34,924 bases of DNA from Lentzea albida (GTDB lineage: Bacteria > Actinomycetota > Actinomycetes > Mycobacteriales > Pseudonocardiaceae). The position numbers and the translations under genes are program-made. Positions 7,260 to 15,546 of this stretch are shown here, piece by piece (the first letter of the stretch is position 1; each line of letters opens with the position of its first letter). The notes beneath the pieces were generated by a model. That model had not been told where the DNA came from and did not search any database. It was given only the letters and a program-made list of their open reading frames with translations. The stretch is from NCBI RefSeq assembly GCF_900111005.1, contig NZ_FOFV01000037.1, forward strand, positions 1 to 34,924, written 5' to 3'.

Positions 7260-10127
7260 TCAGGCGAGTTCGCGGGCCCGGTTCTCCAGCGCGCGCAGCC
7301 CCAGTTCCGCACCGCGCCGCGCCGCCTGGTCCGCGGTCGACCGGGCGTCGGCGTCGCGGTCCAGGTCGCGCAGCACCACGGCGAGGTCGATGAGCGCCCG
7401 GACCTCGCCCGAGGCGTAGCCGATCCGCCGTGCCGTCGTCAGGGCCTGTTCGAACAGGCCCGCGGCGGAGTCGAGGTCGGACAGGGCGCGGCGGGTCTCG
7501 CCGAGGGTGAGGCGGACCGACGTGGCCACCTGCTGGTCGCCGCCGTCCGCCACCAGGGACAGGGCCCGCGACGCCAGCGAGAGGGCCTCGAGGGTGTTGC
7601 CCGAGGCGAGTTCCAGGGCGGCGAGGTTCTCCAGCGCCTCGGCCTCGCCGGCGGGGACGTTGCCGATCTCCAGGGCCCGTTCGAGGTGGGCGCGGGCCTC
7701 GTCCAGGCGTCCCTGCAGGCGCAGCGCCATGCCGAGGTACGTGTGGCTGTCGGCGTTCGGGGCGAGGGCCAGCGCCTGCGAGAAGTGGTCGACGGCGCCG
7801 TCGACCTCGCCCAGTTCCACGGCCAGTTGGCCGAGGTTGTAGAGGCCGGTGCTGACGCTGTCCGCCGAGGACGGGCGCAGCATCTCCAGGCAGCGCAGCA
7901 GGGCGTCGCGGGCGGCGACCAGGTCGCCCGAGCGGCGGTGCACCAGGCTGAGGTTGTTGAGCACGCCCGCCTCGGCGTCCCTGTCGCCGAGCTCCCGGTA
8001 GAGCTCGACGGCGTGGTCATGGTGCTCGACGGAGCGCGCGTACTCGCCCAGGCGCAGGTAGAGGGTGCCGAGGTTCGCGTGCATCGCGGCCTCGGCCGGG
8101 CGGTGGGCGGACGCCTGCGCTGCCTGCAGGCCGTGGTGCGCGGTCGCGAGCCACTCGCCCACGTGCTGGCCGATCCACAGGTAGCCGCGCAGGGCGTCGG
8201 CCAGTTGCCAGGCCATCGTGGCCGGGCCGTGCTCGGCGGCGTGCCGGATGGCGGCGATGAGGTTCGGGCGTTCCGCGTCGAGCCACGTCAGGGCCTCGGC
8301 CGCGGTCGAGATCCGCGGGGCCGGGCCCGTGGACGACGACGGGAGCCGCACGATCCCGGGGTAGAGCAGCTCGGCGCAGCGCTCGACGCCGCGCAGGTAG
8401 TGGTTCAGCAGGGCGGTCCACGCCACCTGCTGCTCGGCCGGGGTGTCCGACTCCTCGCGCAGCGCGGCGGCGTAGCGGACGAGCTCGTCGTGGAACCGGT
8501 AGCGGCCGGGCGCCGGGGACACCACCAGCCGCGCGATCGCCAGCACCGCCAGCAGGCCGTCCGCGTCGACGTCGGCCAGCGCGGAGGCGGCCTCGGCCGT
8601 GAAGTCCGGTCCCGGCACCACCGACAACAGCCGGAACAGGCGTTGCGGCGCGGGAGGCAGCGCGGCGTACGCGAGCTCGATCGGCGAGCCCGAGATCGTC
8701 ACGTCGTCCCGTCCGGCCAGGTACGCGGCCGCGACCCGCAACGCGAGCGGCAGGTGCCCACACCGCTGCGCCAGCTCCACGTGGTCACCCGGCCCCAGCA
8801 GGGTCGACAGCAACGACTCCGACTCGGCCGGCGAGAACACGTCCACCGGCACGGTCCGCGCGCCGTTCAGGGCGATCAGCCCGCGCAGGTCGTCGCGCGA
8901 CGTCACGAGCACGCGGCAGGACGCCGTCCCCGGCAGCAGCGGCCGCACCTGGTCGGGTGCGGAGGCGTTGTCGAGCACCAGCAGCATCCGCCGGCCCGAC
9001 AGCAACGATCGCAGCATCGTGCTCTGCTCGTCCGCGTCCGGCGGGATCTCGTCCGGGGGCACCCCCAGCGCCCGCAGGAACCGCGACAGCACGTCCACCC
9101 CGTCCGCGGGCGCGCCCAGGGCGTAGCCGCGCAGGTCGACGTACAGCTGACCGTCCGGGAACCGGTCCCGCAGCAGGTGCGCCACGTGCACCGCCAGCGT
9201 CGTCTTGCCCACCCCCGGCGGCCCCGCCAGCGTCACGATCGGCACCGACCCCGTGACCAGGCCGGAGATCCGTTCCACGTGCGCGGACCGCCCGGTGAAG
9301 TCCGCGATGTCGTCCGGCAGCCGCATCGGTGAGGCGGGCTCGCGCACGACGGCAGCGGGCTTCACCACCGGCGCCGCGAGCTCCGGCGACCCGACCAGGA
9401 TCGCCTGGTGCAGCGACCGCAGCTCGGGGGAGGGGTCGATGCCCAGCTGCTCGTCCAGGGTCCGGTCGAGCTGCCGGAACGCCTCCAGCGCCTCCGCCTG
9501 CCTGCTGCTGCGGTACAGCGCGAGCATCAGCTGCGCCCAGAACCGCTCCCGCAACGGGTGGTCCCGCGTCAGCCCGAACAGCTCCGGCACCAGGTCCGCG
9601 TGGTCGCCCAGCGCGAGCTCGACGTCGACCCGCTGCTCGTGCACCGTCATCAGCAGCTCGGTCAGCCGGGGGGCGTGCTCGGCGTACAACGTCTCGGACG
9701 GCACGTCGGACAACACCGGCCCGCGCCACAGCTCCAACGCCTCGGCGAACGCCTTCCGCGCCGTGACCAGGTCATCCGAGGAAGCCGCCGCACGGCCGCG
9801 AGCCGCCGCCTGAGCGAACCGATGCACGTCCACGGCAGACGGATCCACACGCATCCGATAGCCGTCAGCCGCGGTCTGGATCAGCGAGGGGTCGCCCAGG
9901 GCCGCACGCAACCGCATGACGTACGTCTGCAACGTGCCACGCGTGCGCGCGGGAGGTGTGTCCCCCCACACGTGCCCGACGAGTTCCGTCACGGGAACGA
10001 CGCGGTTCGGCCGCAGCAACAACGCCGCCAGCAACGCTCTGTGCTTGCCCGCTCGCAGTACGACAGCGGCGCCGTCCAGGCGCACCTCCAGCGGGCCGAG
10101 CAGCCGGAACTGCGGACCCGAAGCCAT
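7260..10127 (-). CDS. AfsR/SARP-family transcriptional regulator with NB-ARC and TPR domains
   Basis: A 955-residue regulator with the full AfsR layout. Residues about 5-95 are an OmpR-type winged helix (FRLLGPLEVRLDG...LVGHVWGD); about 100-245 the bacterial transcriptional activation (BTAD) domain; about 270-520 a STAND/NB-ARC ATPase with GPPGVGKTT near residue 305 and Walker B MLLVLDNA; about 600-945 TPR repeats (for example AEAGVLNNLSLVHRRSGD). Such proteins activate antibiotic or nutrient-response genes by binding heptamer direct repeats. The target here is unknown; no biosynthetic cluster lies in the window. It sits between pimB' and fadD15, which are neighbours in mycobacteria, so it looks like an insertion in this lineage. 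ATG start preceded by GAGGGGAAGG. Confidence 0.92.
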   Translation of the reverse strand: MASGPQFRLLGPLEVRLDGAAVVLRAGKHRALLAALLLRPNRVVPVTELVGHVWGDTPPARTRGTLQTYVMRLRAALGDPSLIQTAADGYRMRVDPSAVDVHRFAQAAARGRAAASSDDLVTARKAFAEALELWRGPVLSDVPSETLYAEHAPRLTELLMTVHEQRVDVELALGDHADLVPELFGLTRDHPLRERFWAQLMLALYRSSRQAEALEAFRQLDRTLDEQLGIDPSPELRSLHQAILVGSPELAAPVVKPAAVVREPASPMRLPDDIADFTGRSAHVERISGLVTGSVPIVTLAGPPGVGKTTLAVHVAHLLRDRFPDGQLYVDLRGYALGAPADGVDVLSRFLRALGVPPDEIPPDADEQSTMLRSLLSGRRMLLVLDNASAPDQVRPLLPGTASCRVLVTSRDDLRGLIALNGARTVPVDVFSPAESESLLSTLLGPGDHVELAQRCGHLPLALRVAAAYLAGRDDVTISGSPIELAYAALPPAPQRLFRLLSVVPGPDFTAEAASALADVDADGLLAVLAIARLVVSPAPGRYRFHDELVRYAAALREESDTPAEQQVAWTALLNHYLRGVERCAELLYPGIVRLPSSSTGPAPRISTAAEALTWLDAERPNLIAAIRHAAEHGPATMAWQLADALRGYLWIGQHVGEWLATAHHGLQAAQASAHRPAEAAMHANLGTLYLRLGEYARSVEHHDHAVELYRELGDRDAEAGVLNNLSLVHRRSGDLVAARDALLRCLEMLRPSSADSVSTGLYNLGQLAVELGEVDGAVDHFSQALALAPNADSHTYLGMALRLQGRLDEARAHLERALEIGNVPAGEAEALENLAALELASGNTLEALSLASRALSLVADGGDQQVATSVRLTLGETRRALSDLDSAAGLFEQALTTARRIGYASGEVRALIDLAVVLRDLDRDADARSTADQAARRGAELGLRALENRARELA

Positions 10128-10170
10128 TGCCTTCCCCTCGCGCGAGCCGGACGATCCCCGTCTGCCCGAC

Positions 10171-10224
10171 AGCCTATGCGCGCTCTGTCGCCGGGTGACA
10201 TCGACGCGTCAGCGATACGTCAGC
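10171..10224 (-). promoter_or_regulatory. Candidate promoter and SARP-type heptamer repeats of the AfsR-like gene
   Basis: On the minus strand a TAGGCT -10 box (10176-10171) lies about 44 bases before the ATG. Upstream, GCTGACG occurs twice with an 11-base period (plus-strand CGTCAGC at 10207-10213 and 10218-10224), and a weaker third unit GATGTCA starts at 10202 in the same phase. Direct heptamers with 11-base spacing are the known SARP site layout; autoregulation is an inference. Confidence 0.4.
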
Positions 10225-10321
10225 GCCGTCGGGCAATCTTCTCCACGTCCCGGTCGGGGGGCCGGGGCAACACACTTCTCGGGTTCTGCGGAGTTCTCCG
10301 CGGATCACGATCGCTGGGGGT

Positions 10322-10361
10322 CGAAAGGCCCAGGAGCTTCGCAGAGCTCCTGGGCCTTTCG
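10322..10361 (-). terminator. Terminator of fadD15
   Basis: Perfect 17-base arms (CGAAAGGCCCAGGAGCT and partner) around TCGCAG, 14 bases past the fadD15 stop on the minus strand. It separates fadD15 from the downstream AfsR-like gene. Confidence 0.9.
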
Positions 10362-10374
10362 CGCTTTCCGCCTG

Positions 10375-12171
10375 CTACTTCGCGTAGATCGCGTCGATGT
10401 CCGCCGAGTAGGTCGTCGCCACGACGGAGCGCTTCAGCTTCAGCGACGGCGTCATCTCGCCGCCCGCCTCGGTGAAGTCGACCGGCAGCACCCGGAACTT
10501 GCGGATCGCCTCGGCCTTGGAGACCGACTTGTTCGCCTCGTCCACCACGGCCTGGATCTCGGCGAGCAGGTCCGCGTCCTCGATCAGGTCGGGGACCTCG
10601 GCCGACGCCGGCTTGCCGTGCGACTCCTTCCACGACGGGAAGAACTCCGGGTCGATCGTGATCAGCGCGCCGATGAACGGCTGCTTGTCGCCGACGACCA
10701 TGCACTGCGAGATCAGCGGGTGCGCCCGGATGCGGTCCTCGAGCTGCGCGGGGGAGACGTTCTTGCCACCGGCGGTGACGATGATCTCCTTCTTGCGGCC
10801 CGTGATCTTGAGGTAGCCGTCGGAGTCGAGCTCGCCGATGTCCCCGGTGTGGAACCAGCCGTCCTCGAGGGCCTCCTTGGTGGCGGCCTCGTTGTTCCAG
10901 TAGCCGGTGAAGACGATGTCGCCCTTGATCAGGATCTCGCCGTCCTCGGCGATCCTGACCGACGTGCCGGGCACCGGCAGGCCGACCGTGCCGACCTTCT
11001 CCTGGCCGCGGAACGTCACGCACGCCGCCGCCGACGTCTCGGTCAGGCCGTAGCCCTCGTAGACCGGGACGCCCGCGCCGCGGAAGAAGTGCGACAGCCG
11101 GTCGCCCAGCGGCGCGCCACCGGACACCGCCGCCATCGCGCGGCCACCGAGGGCGGCGCGCAGCTTCGAGAACACCAGCTTGTCGAACACAGCGTGCTTG
11201 ATCCGCAGGCCGATGCCGGGACCGCCGTCGTCCAGCGCCTGGCTGTACGCGACGGACGTGGCCTCGGCGGCGTCGAAGATCTTGCCCTTGCCGCCCGCGT
11301 GGGCCTTCTGCTTCGCGCCGTTGTAGACCTTCTCGAACACGCGCGGCACCGCGACGACGAACGTCGGCCGGAACTGGCCGAGGTCCTCGACGAGGTTCTT
11401 GACGTCGGCCGTGTGGCCCAGCGTCACCCGCGAGTACACGCACGCGAGGTACAGGGCGCGCGCCAGGATGTGCGCGAGGGGCAGGAACAGCAGCAGCGAG
11501 TTGCCGGCCGTGAGGATCTCCGGGAACCGCGACAGCGCCGACCGCACCTCGGACAGCAGGTTGCGGTGCGTCAGCGTGCAGCCCTTGGGACGGCCGGTGG
11601 TGCCGGACGTGTAGACCAGCGTCGCCGTGTGCTCCGCCTGGACCTGCCCGCGGCGCTCGTGCACCTGCTCGTCGGTGATCTCGGCACCCAGCGCGGTCAG
11701 CTCGTCGACCGCCGCGGCCGAGCCGTCGACCTGCCACACGTGGCGCAGCTCGGGCAGCTTGCCGACGACCTCGTCGACCAGCGCGCGGTGCTGCGGCGCC
11801 TCGACGAACACGGCCTTCGCGCCGGAGTCGGACAGGATCCACTCGATCTGGTCCGCCGACGACGTCTCGTAGATGGGCACCACGACGCCGCCCGCCGCCC
11901 AGATGGCGAAGTCGAGCAACGACCACTCGTAGCGCGTCTTGGACACGAGGCCGACCCGGTCGCCGAGCTCCAGACCTGCTGCTACCAGGCCCTTCGCGAC
12001 GGCCATCACCTGCGCGGCGAAGTCACGCGCGGTGATGTCGACCCAGGTGCCGTCGACCTGCCTGCGGAAGCTGACGGCGTTGCCGAAGCGCTCCGCGTTG
12101 GCCCACACCATGTCGGTGAGGTTCTCCTCCGGAGCCACAGCGGCGGTGGCGGGGACGCTGAACTCGCGCAC
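10375..12171 (-). CDS. fadD15: Long-chain fatty acid-CoA ligase (FadD15 type)
   Basis: A 598-residue ANL-superfamily enzyme that activates long-chain fatty acids to acyl-CoA through an acyl-adenylate. YTSGTTGRPKG near 186-196 is the phosphate-binding loop, YGLTET near 373-378 the A5 motif, and TGRKKEIIVTAGGKNVSP near 456-473 the hinge and A8 region. The closing segment (EAGGEMTPSLKLKR) is typical of FadD15/ACSL-like proteins. The long insert around residues 230-330 with KVYNGAKQKAHAGG fits the long-chain rather than short-chain class. The gene lies where Rv2187 lies in mycobacteria. GTG start with GGAGG six bases before it. Transcribed divergently from the small gene at 12270. Confidence 0.92.
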   Translation of the reverse strand: MREFSVPATAAVAPEENLTDMVWANAERFGNAVSFRRQVDGTWVDITARDFAAQVMAVAKGLVAAGLELGDRVGLVSKTRYEWSLLDFAIWAAGGVVVPIYETSSADQIEWILSDSGAKAVFVEAPQHRALVDEVVGKLPELRHVWQVDGSAAAVDELTALGAEITDEQVHERRGQVQAEHTATLVYTSGTTGRPKGCTLTHRNLLSEVRSALSRFPEILTAGNSLLLFLPLAHILARALYLACVYSRVTLGHTADVKNLVEDLGQFRPTFVVAVPRVFEKVYNGAKQKAHAGGKGKIFDAAEATSVAYSQALDDGGPGIGLRIKHAVFDKLVFSKLRAALGGRAMAAVSGGAPLGDRLSHFFRGAGVPVYEGYGLTETSAAACVTFRGQEKVGTVGLPVPGTSVRIAEDGEILIKGDIVFTGYWNNEAATKEALEDGWFHTGDIGELDSDGYLKITGRKKEIIVTAGGKNVSPAQLEDRIRAHPLISQCMVVGDKQPFIGALITIDPEFFPSWKESHGKPASAEVPDLIEDADLLAEIQAVVDEANKSVSKAEAIRKFRVLPVDFTEAGGEMTPSLKLKRSVVATTYSADIDAIYAK

Positions 12172-12255
12172 GTCAACCTCCGTACGGTGAAATGTTACTG
12201 GTCGGGAAACTTAGCGTGTGATTCCGGCGATACAAAGGTCGGTACGCCCTTCCGT

Positions 12256-12261
12256 TACCTT
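12256..12261 (+). promoter_or_regulatory. -10 box, leaderless promoter
   Basis: TACCTT, eight bases before the ATG at 12270; shares the divergent region with the fadD15 promoter. Confidence 0.45.
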
Positions 12262-12269
12262 TTGTCCTC

Positions 12270-12650
12270 ATGGCCAGCGTGGACGTCGTCGACGAGACTT
12301 TCCTCGCGGTACCACCCAGCGTGGTCGCCGCGGCTTTCGCCTCGCCCCCGGCGTGGCGGGAGTTCTGGCCCGACCTCGAGCTCGACGTCTACGCGAACCG
12401 CGGTGACGAGGGCCTGCGCTGGACCGTCGGCGGGGCGCTCGTCGGCACGATGGAGGTCTGGCTCGAACCCGTCCTCGACGGCACCGTGCTGCACTACTTC
12501 CTCCGCGCTGATCCGCCCTCCGGCTCGTTCACGCCGCGCGACGCCCGCCGTGAGGTGCAACGCCGCCAGCTCGACGCGAAGTCGGTCTCGCTGGGGCTCA
12601 AGCTGACCCTGGAGGACGGTCGCCCGGCCGGCTGCCCGCCGGCAGGGTGA
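12270..12650 (+). CDS. Small SRPBCC-like protein, Rv2186c position
   Basis: A 126-residue protein. MASVDVVDETFLAVPPSVVA and the following WREFWPDLELDVY resemble the start of START/polyketide-cyclase-like (SRPBCC) folds: a strand, a helix that contacts ligand, and a Trp-rich turn. VGTMEVWLEPVLDGTVLHYFL would be central strands and a C-terminal helix rich in R and Q follows. It is divergent from fadD15, as the 129-residue Rv2186c is from Rv2187, so I regard it as the counterpart. Function unknown; a lipid or hydrophobic ligand is a guess from neighbours. No signal peptide or membrane segment. Confidence 0.75.
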   Translation: MASVDVVDETFLAVPPSVVAAAFASPPAWREFWPDLELDVYANRGDEGLRWTVGGALVGTMEVWLEPVLDGTVLHYFLRADPPSGSFTPRDARREVQRRQLDAKSVSLGLKLTLEDGRPAGCPPAG

Positions 12651-12696
12651 TCTTGCTCGACTTCCGTCTCGCGGAACACCTCCATGCGGCGTCAAC

Positions 12697-12702
12697 TAAG
12701 TT
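12697..12702 (+). promoter_or_regulatory. -10 box, leaderless promoter of the phosphoesterase gene
   Basis: TAAGTT, six bases before the GTG at 12709. Confidence 0.55.
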
Positions 12703-12708
12703 GGAACC

Positions 12709-13497
12709 GTGCGGGTTCACGTGGTTTCCGATGTCCACGGCAACGCCGAGGCGCTGGCGCGCGCCGGTGACGGGGCCGACGCCCTCGTCGTGCTCGGCGA
12801 CCTGATCGACTTCGTCGACTACCACGACCACTCCAAGGGCATCCTCGGCCGCGTCTTCGGGCCGGAGAAGGTCGGGATCTTCGCCGAACTGCGGCGCGGC
12901 ACCCGGCGCGCGGACACGGCGAGCTACATCCGGTCGCTGTGGGACGGTCTCGCCGACGCGCGGTCCGTCGTCGAGGAAGCGGTGCTGGAGCAGTACCACG
13001 CGCTGTTCAGCGCCATGTCCGCGCCGACGTACGCGACACCGGGCAATGTGGACAGTCCGCAGCTGTGGCCGAGGTTCGCCGGGGACGGGGTGCACGTCCT
13101 CGACGGCGAGGCGGCGGAGATCGGCGGGCTCAGGTTCGGCTTCGCGGGCGGCGGGCTCGCGGTACCGGGAGTCGTCCGCAACCCCAACGCGCCGTGGTTC
13201 CCGTACGTGCGCACGGAGGAGGACATGGCGGACGCGCTGGACCGGATGGGGCAGGTCGACGTGCTGTGCACGCACATCCCGCCGTTGGTCCCGGAACTGA
13301 CCTACGACGTCGTCGCGCGACGGCCGGAGTGGGGTTCGCGGGCCGCGCTGGACAAGATCCACCGTGAACGTCCGCGCTGGTCGGTGTTCGGGCACGTGCA
13401 CCAGCCGTTGGCCCGGCGCGTGCGCCTCGGGCACACCGAGTGCGTCAACGTCGGGCACTTCCAGCGCAGCGGCAAGCCTCACGTCCTGAACTGGTAG
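12709..13497 (+). CDS. Calcineurin-like metallophosphoesterase
   Basis: A 262-residue cytosolic phosphoesterase with most of the five metal-site motifs: SDVHGN (D8, H10), LGDLIDF (D31), GNVD (N113), CTHIPP (H189) and FGHVHQP (H229, H231). Motif three normally reads GNHD/E; here the His is Val114, which would remove the general acid found in most members. Members hydrolyse phosphomono- or diesters such as cyclic nucleotides; the substrate is not predictable. GTG start fixed by the TAAGTT box six bases before. Followed closely by the SRPBCC/ArsA gene pair but with its own promoter in between. Confidence 0.85.
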   Translation: MRVHVVSDVHGNAEALARAGDGADALVVLGDLIDFVDYHDHSKGILGRVFGPEKVGIFAELRRGTRRADTASYIRSLWDGLADARSVVEEAVLEQYHALFSAMSAPTYATPGNVDSPQLWPRFAGDGVHVLDGEAAEIGGLRFGFAGGGLAVPGVVRNPNAPWFPYVRTEEDMADALDRMGQVDVLCTHIPPLVPELTYDVVARRPEWGSRAALDKIHRERPRWSVFGHVHQPLARRVRLGHTECVNVGHFQRSGKPHVLNW

Positions 13498-13506
13498 CCA
13501 CGCGAG

Positions 13507-13512
13507 TAACCT
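13507..13512 (+). promoter_or_regulatory. -10 box, leaderless promoter of the SRPBCC-ArsA operon
   Basis: TAACCT, eight bases before the ATG at 13521. Confidence 0.5.
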
Positions 13513-13520
13513 CCACGTCT

Positions 13521-13961
13521 ATGGCCGACGAGTCCACTCAGTCCATCGTCATCGACGCTCCGCCAGAGAAGATCATGGCGATCATCTCGGACTTCCCGTC
13601 GTACCCGGACTGGGCGAACGGGATGAAAGAGGTCGAGGTCCTCGACACCTCCGCCGACGGCCGTGCCCAGCAGGTGCGGTTCGCGATCGACCAGGGCCCC
13701 GTCAAGGACGAGTACACCCTGGCCTACGACTGGGCGGCCGACGGCCTGTCGGTCAAGTGGCACCTCGTCAAGGGCACGATGCAGAAGGCGCAGCAGGGCA
13801 GCTACGTGCTCGCGCCGTCCGGCACCGGCACCAAGGTGACGTACACGCTGTCGGTGCAGCTGGTGATCCCGATGATCGGGCTGTTCCGCCGCAAGGCCGA
13901 GAAGCTGATCCTCGACACCGCGCTCAAGGAGCTCAAGAAGCGCGCGGAGAAGGCGGCTTGA
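13521..13961 (+). CDS. SRPBCC family protein (Rv2185c/TB16.3-like)
   Basis: A 146-residue START-like protein: QSIVIDAPPEKIMAIISDFP is the first strand and helix pair of SRPBCC folds and YPDWANGMKEVEVL the following turn and strand; VIPMIGLFRRKAEKLILDTALKEL is the long C-terminal helix that closes the hydrophobic cavity. In mycobacteria the same gene (TB16.3) precedes an ArsA-like ATPase gene, exactly as here. It probably carries or senses a hydrophobic ligand; that is family knowledge, not seen here. Its stop overlaps the TTG start of the next gene by three bases, which implies translational coupling. Confidence 0.85.
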   Translation: MADESTQSIVIDAPPEKIMAIISDFPSYPDWANGMKEVEVLDTSADGRAQQVRFAIDQGPVKDEYTLAYDWAADGLSVKWHLVKGTMQKAQQGSYVLAPSGTGTKVTYTLSVQLVIPMIGLFRRKAEKLILDTALKELKKRAEKAA

Positions 13962-15166
13962 GCCGGGTCCTGCTCTTCACCGGCAAGGGCGGGGTCGGCA
14001 AGACGACGCTGTCCGCTGCCACGGCCGCCTCGCTGGCCGCGCACGGGCGCAAGGCGCTCGTGGTCTCCACCGACCCCGCGCACTCGCTGGGCGACGCGCT
14101 CGACGTGCGCCTCGGCGCCGAACCGTCCGAAGTGGACGGATCAGGCGGCCTGTTCGCGTGCCAGATCGACCCGCGCGGCCTCGTCGACGAGGCGTGGGGC
14201 GAGCTGCGCGGCCACCTGCGGACCGTGCTCGCGGGCGCCGGTGTCGACGAGCTCGACGCCGAGGAGCTCACCGTGCTGCCGGGCGTCGAGGAACTCCTCG
14301 CCCTGGCCGAGGTGCGCAGGCTCGCTGCCTCCGGGCCGTGGGAGGTCGTGGTCGTCGACTGCGGGCCGACCGCCGAGACGTTGCGGCTGCTGTCGCTGCC
14401 CGAGGCGTTCGCCGGGTACCTCGAACGGCTCTTCCCCACCCACCGGCGGGTGGTGCGCGGCCTGCTCGCGGGCGTCGCGGGCACCGGGACCGTCGAGAAG
14501 TGGGACGCGACGGCCGACGCGCTGAGCCGTCTCGCCGAACGGCTGGACGCGCTGCGCTCGATGCTCGCCGACCCGTCGTCGTGCTCGGTGCGGCTGGTGC
14601 TGACACCCGAACGGGTCGTCGCCGCCGAGACCCGCCGCACGCTGACCGCGCTGGCCCTGCAGGGCATCCGCGTCGACAGCGTGATCGCGAACCGGCTGGT
14701 GCCCTCACCGGGGGCCGCGCGCGGTGCCGCCGCCACCTGGCTGCGCACCCGCCGCCAGGAACAGGACGCGGTGCTGGCCGAGCTGACCGGCATCGGCGAG
14801 ATCCGCACGGTCGACCACCGCGCGTCGGAACCCGTGGGCGTGACGGCGCTGCTGGAGGTCGCCGACCAGCTCTACGGCGACGCGGACCCGTTGCCGGGTG
14901 ACGCGGAGGCGGCGTCGATGCTGGAGGTGTCGGGCAGCGGACGCGGGCTCGACGCCCGGTACTCGCTGCGGATCGCGTTGCCGCTGGCCGACGACACGGA
15001 GCTCGACCTCGCGCGCGTCGGCGACGACCTCGCGCTGACCGTGGACGGGCGGCGCCGGCTCGTGGCGCTGCCGTCGTTGCTCAGGCGCTGCATCGTCACC
15101 GGTGCGGAGATGGACTCGGGTGGCGTGACGGTCCGATTCCGTCCCGACCCGTCGCTGTGGCGATAA
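13958..15166 (+). CDS. ArsA/Get3-like ATPase (Rv2184c-like)
   Basis: A 402-residue single-unit SIMIBI ATPase. The N-terminus reads SRVLLFTGKGGVGKTT, with the deviant Walker A K10 and K15; STDPAHSLGDAL is the switch I segment of ArsA/Get3 and VDCGPTAETLRLLSLPE the switch II/A-loop region. The C-terminal 80 residues (YSLRIALPLADDTELDLARV) match the small alpha/beta appendix found in actinobacterial ArsA-like proteins. No cysteine triad for arsenite is apparent, and no arsenite gene is nearby, so a membrane-protein or lipid-related chaperone role is more likely than arsenic resistance. TTG start at 13958 overlaps the previous stop and has GGAGAAGG five bases before it. Confidence 0.87.
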   Translation: MSRVLLFTGKGGVGKTTLSAATAASLAAHGRKALVVSTDPAHSLGDALDVRLGAEPSEVDGSGGLFACQIDPRGLVDEAWGELRGHLRTVLAGAGVDELDAEELTVLPGVEELLALAEVRRLAASGPWEVVVVDCGPTAETLRLLSLPEAFAGYLERLFPTHRRVVRGLLAGVAGTGTVEKWDATADALSRLAERLDALRSMLADPSSCSVRLVLTPERVVAAETRRTLTALALQGIRVDSVIANRLVPSPGAARGAAATWLRTRRQEQDAVLAELTGIGEIRTVDHRASEPVGVTALLEVADQLYGDADPLPGDAEAASMLEVSGSGRGLDARYSLRIALPLADDTELDLARVGDDLALTVDGRRRLVALPSLLRRCIVTGAEMDSGGVTVRFRPDPSLWR

Positions 15167-15189
15167 ATCGGGGCGCTAGGAGCCAGTAG

Positions 15190-15546
15190 ATGACCCAGGA
15201 CAACACCGGCAAGCTCGCCGAGGAGCTGCGGCTGCTCATCGACACCGCCGCCGAGCGCATGCAGCCGTGGTTGCAGCGCGTGGCCGAGGCGGGCGACGGC
15301 GCGCACACGCCCGAGACGTGCGGCTGGTGCCCGTTGTGCAACGGCGTGGCACTGCTGCGCGGCGACCGCTCCGAGCTGGCCGCGAAGGCCGCCGAGCACG
15401 CGGCGGGCCTGGTCGCGGTGCTGCGCGCGGCCCTGCGCGAGCCCGGTGCGCCCCCGGCACCCGCCGGGGAGGAGCCCGCGCCGGACTCCGGCCACGACGC
15501 CGGGCAGCGCGTGCAGCACATCAAGGTCGTCAGGAAGACCGACTAG
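15190..15546 (+). CDS. Small CxWCPLC-motif protein (Rv2183c position)
   Basis: A 118-residue acidic protein. An N-terminal helical part (KLAEELRLLIDTAAERMQPW) leads to ETCGWCPLCNGVALLRGDR, where three Cys in CxxCxxC spacing could bind zinc or act in redox. A second amphipathic helix and a Pro/Glu/Ala-rich tail ending HIKVVRKTD follow. I do not know a function. It stands where Rv2183c stands in mycobacteria, after the ArsA-like ATPase. GGAG precedes the ATG by about seven bases. Its TAG stop shares one base with the GTG of the next gene, so the two are cotranscribed. Confidence 0.75.
   Translation: MTQDNTGKLAEELRLLIDTAAERMQPWLQRVAEAGDGAHTPETCGWCPLCNGVALLRGDRSELAAKAAEHAAGLVAVLRAALREPGAPPAPAGEEPAPDSGHDAGQRVQHIKVVRKTD

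Noticed and set aside
9916..12606. 896-residue plus-strand frame opposite fadD15
   Set aside because: Low-complexity sequence antisense to a clear acyl-CoA ligase.
12662..12676. TTCCG-N5-CGGAA as another IclR 2 operator
   Set aside because: Only five-base arms, located by the end of an unrelated gene far from the pathway; likely chance.
13958..15166. Arsenic resistance ATPase
   Set aside because: Single ATPase unit, no arsenite-binding Cys set visible and no ars genes nearby; context matches the mycobacterial Rv2184c type.
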